Shown piece by piece: positions 60,116 through 64,000 of a DNA stretch of 64,000 bases. The position numbers and the translations under genes were made by a program. The first letter of the stretch is position 1; every line of letters starts with the position of its first letter. Source of the DNA: Zeugodacus cucurbitae (Eukaryota; Arthropoda; Insecta; Diptera; Tephritidae); assembly GCF_028554725.1 (NCBI RefSeq), contig NC_071670.1, forward strand, positions 73,631,001-73,695,000, given 5' to 3'. The notes under the pieces were generated by a model. It made no database searches, was not told where the DNA came from, and saw nothing but the letters and a program-made list of their open reading frames with translations.

Positions 60116-63100
60116 TCATGATATTCTATCGGGCGTCTGACCTTGAGGAGGGGGTGGGTGCAAATGTGTCGTACCTGCACCCGACGCTTTCGCAAGGCCT
60201 CTTTCGGGGGCGCTCGGTGAACCTGCGCTGGCGTCGCAGTCTGTCGGTGAACTTTGGTAGGACCGTTCCGACAAGGTTTTCGGTGGTTGTGGCCCGCCGC
60301 TATGCGGGGAGCAGTGTGGTGAACGCGCCGTAGTTGAAGGTGGTGGCGTGGAGTGTGGTGAGTGCGACTCGGATGAGGGCCGTCGACAGAACGGATTGAG
60401 GCCATTGAATGGCGCGGCCAGTAGATGAGGTGCCAAGTGGGGGAATCCTGGAAGCCCGGTTAGGCCAGGGAAGAGCAATGGATTACTTGGATGATTGAGC
60501 AATAGTCGCGGGTCTGTCATAAATGCTGTCTCTGGGAAGTTTTGTGCGTGTGTAATTTGCGTCGGCAAATGTTGTTTCAGAGCATCGAAGTTCAGTGGAG
60601 GTAAGCCGTGTGAGCCAGCATATAGACGAGCCAAAAATTCAGCTTGTATAGAATTGGGTACGCTACAATTTGGGTTGTTGGCGGTGTCGAAGCCCTTATT
60701 ATTATTCGTTGCCATATGCTCGGGTAGAGAGTCGTGGTGGTGGTTGTCGCCCGTCGACAGCAATTTTCGGTGTAAGTTCAAATTGGAACTGTGGCGGTCT
60801 CGGCTCCGTTTCGAAGGGAAAGCAGCGTTGCAGCCGTCGATGTTGCATTTGTGGTGCAATTTCAGATGAACATTTTGATAATGTGTTTTCAAATGGAAGT
60901 GGTTTTGGAATACCTCACCGCACGCCGTGCACTTGAGTGGGTTGTCTTTGTCGATTGGTACTTCGGTTTCTTCTGACAAAATTTCTCCATTAGTTTCTTG
61001 GTTCGATTGCTGTTGCAGGGGATCAGTAGGCACAGCTGGGCTGTCGAACTTCTCCCTGCACTGGGTGTCAGCACCTGTTGGTTTGACATTATTATTATTG
61101 TTTTTGATTTGACATGCTTCTTCTGTGGTTGATATGTCCAATTTGCACTCCTCTTCGACGAGCTCACTTTTTACCCTCACTAAACAATGTTCATTTCGAT
61201 TCGAATTTTCACTTGGCGCTGTTATTGGATGCTCTTCTTCTATGCGTTCCTGCTTAATCGAGGTAATCGGTTTCTCATTTTCATCTGAAGGCTTGGTATT
61301 CGAAACTAGTGGATTCGTCAAATATTTCGAATTTCGCTTATTGCTGGAGGATAAATCCAATGAGTGCTCTTGTTCTTGTGCTGCAGTTGTGTTGGATCCA
61401 CTCTGAATATCTAGTTGTTGCTCGTAATCTTCGTCGATTGGCTCCGATTTCAGCTGGGAATTGGATAAATGTGGGCGTGCTGATGCCGTGGGCTCACTAA
61501 CCGATGTTGACGGTGTTAGCGGTGGTGATGGAAGTACTTTCGCACTTTCACTTGTATTTGAGTTAGCCGCTGGTGGTTCTGGGTTTTGAGATTTTCGAGT
61601 TCGTTTTGATAAATCTAAAGATGTGGTTTCTTGGGAATCATCAGCCTTCGTTTCCTTATTCTCGGAAGATGGTTTTGGTGAGGATATTTTCAGTGATAAA
61701 TCGGCGGCTACGTCGAATTCAGTGGAGTTATCACAGGAGTTTTCATCAGATTGCACTGTACATCGAACTGGGTTCTGACTTTTACGTTTTCGCTTATTTG
61801 ACGTTGAGCTTGGTGTGTTTGCGGTACTGTTACTGCCTCCACTGCCTATGCCCGGAAATGTGTAATTTTCGAAATCACCGCGCATACTGAAGGAATCGGC
61901 AACACTCAAAGAGTCATCGTTACTCTCGCTGCTGTGTTGATCTGTTACACCTAACTCAACGACCATGCCACAGTCACCGCTTTGTTCTTTGTTGGAAGAT
62001 GATTCTTTGGTATGCTTATAGTCAGTCGTTGTTGGTGTAGATGTGGTGAGATCCATATCGTGACTATTGTCGCCAATGTCGGTAGCTTCGTCCCCATCGC
62101 CATCAGTGTTGTAGTCCTCTGAGTTCGTTTTCTCTAAAATACTATCGGCTTCATCGCCCACCACCACTATACCCTCGCCGTCGTCGTCATCATCATCGTC
62201 GTCGTCATCATCTCCTATGTGAATGCCACCATCCAAAATACTGTCGTCCTCGTCATCTTCTAAATGACTTTCGCTGTCTTGGCGGTGACGAGATCGTGTA
62301 TTGTACTGTCCCAACATGGCATTGTCCATATAAGAGCGATGCATCAATTCGGCTGAACTGTGCTTCATGTCGTGCATGCTGGCCATATGATGGTGTCTCA
62401 TATCGGGCGGTGGCGTCAGTAAGGGAAAAGTGCCGAATGGATTGAGACCAGCCATTAGTCCATTGGGTGGTTGCAAAAGTAGGGGATGCGGCTGGGCCGT
62501 ACGTCCATCGTGTGGTGATATTTTGCGCCTAAGGTGAGGAGAATGTAGCTTCGGGTTCGGATTAGCGCTGTGACGATTCCTAGACCGACGAGAACTAAAC
62601 ATCATACTACACCCGTCAACGGTGCATTTGTGCATTTCTCGCAAGTGTACTGCCGAAAAGTGTATCTTCAGCGCGCCCTTGTCGCAGAAAGTCTTTAAAC
62701 AGACATTGCATTGCACTCGTTTCTTGCCGGTAACTGGATTGATGAACTGTGTTCCCAAATTAGCGGGCAATGTGCCCCATTGACGTTTGCCCGGTGAATG
62801 AGATTTACGGACGGACCGAAGGCTAGAACTGGCAGAAAATCGTGTAAGTCGCTGTGAGGTGTGAGAGGACGAGTGTTCCATTTGGCTTGAACGCGATTGA
62901 CGCCCTTCATGATGTTGACTTTGGTATGAACTAGAAATGGCCGTAGAGCCTATGGAAATGGGTGGCGATACGGGACGATGATGATGATGACGATTAGAGT
63001 TTGGATGTTGCGCCTGTGCCGAACCGCCACCGTCCCGTAGATGAGCCATATTTCCGCTGTCTGACCGGTGCAGTGTGCGATTTGTTTCGTCAGTTTCTGG

Positions 63101-63994
63101 AGACTTGGAGCGCGTGGATGGGGGCTTACCCATGTTGAGGACAGGGTTGATGGTGGGGAAATGTGATGCCAGAAGACTGTGAGGCATTGGGTTGCCAGAA
63201 GCTGCTGCCGCTGCAGCTATAGCTGCCACTTGATTACTAGTTAACCCCGGTGGTAAGCTAGATGCCGTCGGCACATTCGACGGGGATGTGCCCGGTGGTC
63301 CATGCGTAGGCGGTGGAGGCAAAGGAAAAGGCAACGGATGTCCCGATATAGCCATCGCATTGAAGAACTGATTACTTTGGGCCGCTGCAGCAGCGGCCGC
63401 AGCGACGGCGGCGTTCTTCTCCGATGGAGTGGTAGCTTCGTTAATGCGTCGACGCGCTTGTGCTAACATGGCGGCTTGTTGAGCTGCTTGCTGTTGCAAA
63501 TGTTGATGATGCGCAATCTCATTGGGGCTCATGCGTGTTGGTGGCAGCGACGGCAATGCTCCAAAAGCTGCCGAACTGATCTTGCGAAAGTCGAATGGTT
63601 GCATACTCTGCAAGTGGCTCAGCGGGTTATGCTGATTGTGTGACGACTTCGAATTAATCGGCTGCTGAAGGTTGCCGCCAGGACTACTCCCACTCGCGTT
63701 GGCAGAACTTGATGGTGAGTGTTGCGGCTGCGTGTTTGCTGTGCTAGCGGTGGAAGTTGGTGGGGGAGGTGGCAAGGGCGGTAGGCCACAAGCTGGGGAA
63801 GCCTGGTTTCGAAAGTAACTCGTCAAATGATTTGTCGGCGTCAGATTGTTGCCACCGGCTACTGCCGCCGAAAACTTCTGATGCAACTGGGACTGAAGTT
63901 GCATCTGCGCATGCGCCAAAGAACTCATGTGTATATTCATGGGATGCGCAACTGCACGTGGCGGCGACGGACGGCGACTCGGTGACATAACCAT
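60116..63994 (-). CDS. disco-r: disco-r-like transcription factor with two basonuclin-type zinc-finger pairs; 5' end may lie outside the window
   Basis: One open frame encodes 1292 aa from the ATG at 63994-63992; the frame stays open to the window edge, so more N-terminal sequence is possible. First finger pair: C429-x2-C432, H445, H450 then C457-x4-C462, H475, in the block KTFCDKGALKIHFSAVHL and SSRRSRNRHSANPNPKLHSP, the hallmark of the disconnected/basonuclin family. Second pair: C1022-x2-C1025, H1038, H1043 then C1050-x4-C1055, H1068. Length and the second pair fit disconnected-related rather than disco, which has one pair and is about half as long. In Drosophila disco and disco-r are neighbouring, partly redundant genes needed for gnathal and limb development and optic nerve connection. 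Other features are Ala- and Pro-rich N-terminal tracts, an Asp run near 600, LDLS motifs near 797 and 876 like CtBP docking sites, and three SUMO-type sites at K849, K914 and K942. Stop TGA at 60116-60118. Confidence 0.9.
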   Translation of the reverse strand: MVMSPSRRPSPPRAVAHPMNIHMSSLAHAQMQLQSQLHQKFSAAVAGGNNLTPTNHLTSYFRNQASPACGLPPLPPPPPTSTASTANTQPQHSPSSSANASGSSPGGNLQQPINSKSSHNQHNPLSHLQSMQPFDFRKISSAAFGALPSLPPTRMSPNEIAHHQHLQQQAAQQAAMLAQARRRINEATTPSEKNAAVAAAAAAAAQSNQFFNAMAISGHPLPFPLPPPPTHGPPGTSPSNVPTASSLPPGLTSNQVAAIAAAAAASGNPMPHSLLASHFPTINPVLNMGKPPSTRSKSPETDETNRTLHRSDSGNMAHLRDGGGSAQAQHPNSNRHHHHRPVSPPISIGSTAISSSYQSQHHEGRQSRSSQMEHSSSHTSQRLTRFSASSSLRSVRKSHSPGKRQWGTLPANLGTQFINPVTGKKRVQCNVCLKTFCDKGALKIHFSAVHLREMHKCTVDGCSMMFSSRRSRNRHSANPNPKLHSPHLRRKISPHDGRTAQPHPLLLQPPNGLMAGLNPFGTFPLLTPPPDMRHHHMASMHDMKHSSAELMHRSYMDNAMLGQYNTRSRHRQDSESHLEDDEDDSILDGGIHIGDDDDDDDDDDDGEGIVVVGDEADSILEKTNSEDYNTDGDGDEATDIGDNSHDMDLTTSTPTTTDYKHTKESSSNKEQSGDCGMVVELGVTDQHSSESNDDSLSVADSFSMRGDFENYTFPGIGSGGSNSTANTPSSTSNKRKRKSQNPVRCTVQSDENSCDNSTEFDVAADLSLKISSPKPSSENKETKADDSQETTSLDLSKRTRKSQNPEPPAANSNTSESAKVLPSPPLTPSTSVSEPTASARPHLSNSQLKSEPIDEDYEQQLDIQSGSNTTAAQEQEHSLDLSSSNKRNSKYLTNPLVSNTKPSDENEKPITSIKQERIEEEHPITAPSENSNRNEHCLVRVKSELVEEECKLDISTTEEACQIKNNNNNVKPTGADTQCREKFDSPAVPTDPLQQQSNQETNGEILSEETEVPIDKDNPLKCTACGEVFQNHFHLKTHYQNVHLKLHHKCNIDGCNAAFPSKRSRDRHSSNLNLHRKLLSTGDNHHHDSLPEHMATNNNKGFDTANNPNCSVPNSIQAEFLARLYAGSHGLPPLNFDALKQHLPTQITHAQNFPETAFMTDPRLLLNHPSNPLLFPGLTGLPGFPHLAPHLLAAPFNGLNPFCRRPSSESHSPHSTPPPSTTARSPHCSPHSGGPQPPKTLSERSYQSSPTDCDASAGSPSAPERGLAKASGAGTTHLHPPPPQGQTPDRIS

Positions 63995-64000
63995 AGGAGC

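Overview
The window looks like a piece of a higher-fly (Diptera) chromosome, most likely from a tephritid fruit fly. The reasons are a leftward gene of the disconnected-related (disco-r) type, roughly 55 kb of gene-poor DNA beside it, dense ACATATGTA-type palindromes and short (CATA)n, (CA)n and (AT)n runs, and the relics of several insect transposon classes. The species call is an inference; no search was run.

Layout. 1-1711 is AT-rich flank and probable 3' UTR of a leftward single-exon gene at 1712-5548, which encodes a large disordered protein of 1278 aa that I do not recognise. 5549-46478 is about 41 kb almost without coding sequence. It holds a 3' fragment of a non-LTR retrotransposon (18693-19187), a short inverted-repeat element (25050-25328), a nearly full-length but dead Tc1-like transposon with inner and outer terminal repeats (36416-37923), one small candidate gene (40594-40800), a dispersed repeat (40990-42565) split by a TA-flanked 542-bp element (41835-42376), and a 125-bp MITE (43137-43261). 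A second, uninterrupted, oppositely oriented copy of the dispersed repeat lies at 52219-53110. The unique stretches near 19-36 kb, 44-45.6 kb, 49-51 kb and 54.5-58 kb are candidates for cis-regulatory DNA.

The most unusual gene is at 46569-48188 (+). It is an intronless forkhead-domain gene with its own TATA box, initiator and poly(A) signal. About 400 residues before the forkhead domain are eight tandem units, each headed by a short motif of the form F-x-I-x-S-L-L that matches the Groucho-recruiting eh1 motif. I read it as a multi-eh1 repressor-type forkhead protein that grew by unequal duplication.

The right end (60116-63994, leftward) is the large exon of a disco-r-like transcription factor with two pairs of basonuclin/disco-type zinc fingers. 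It may extend beyond the window. The two recognisable transcription factor genes and the surrounding gene-poor DNA fit a developmental-regulator neighbourhood, but no functional link between the genes can be shown from sequence alone.
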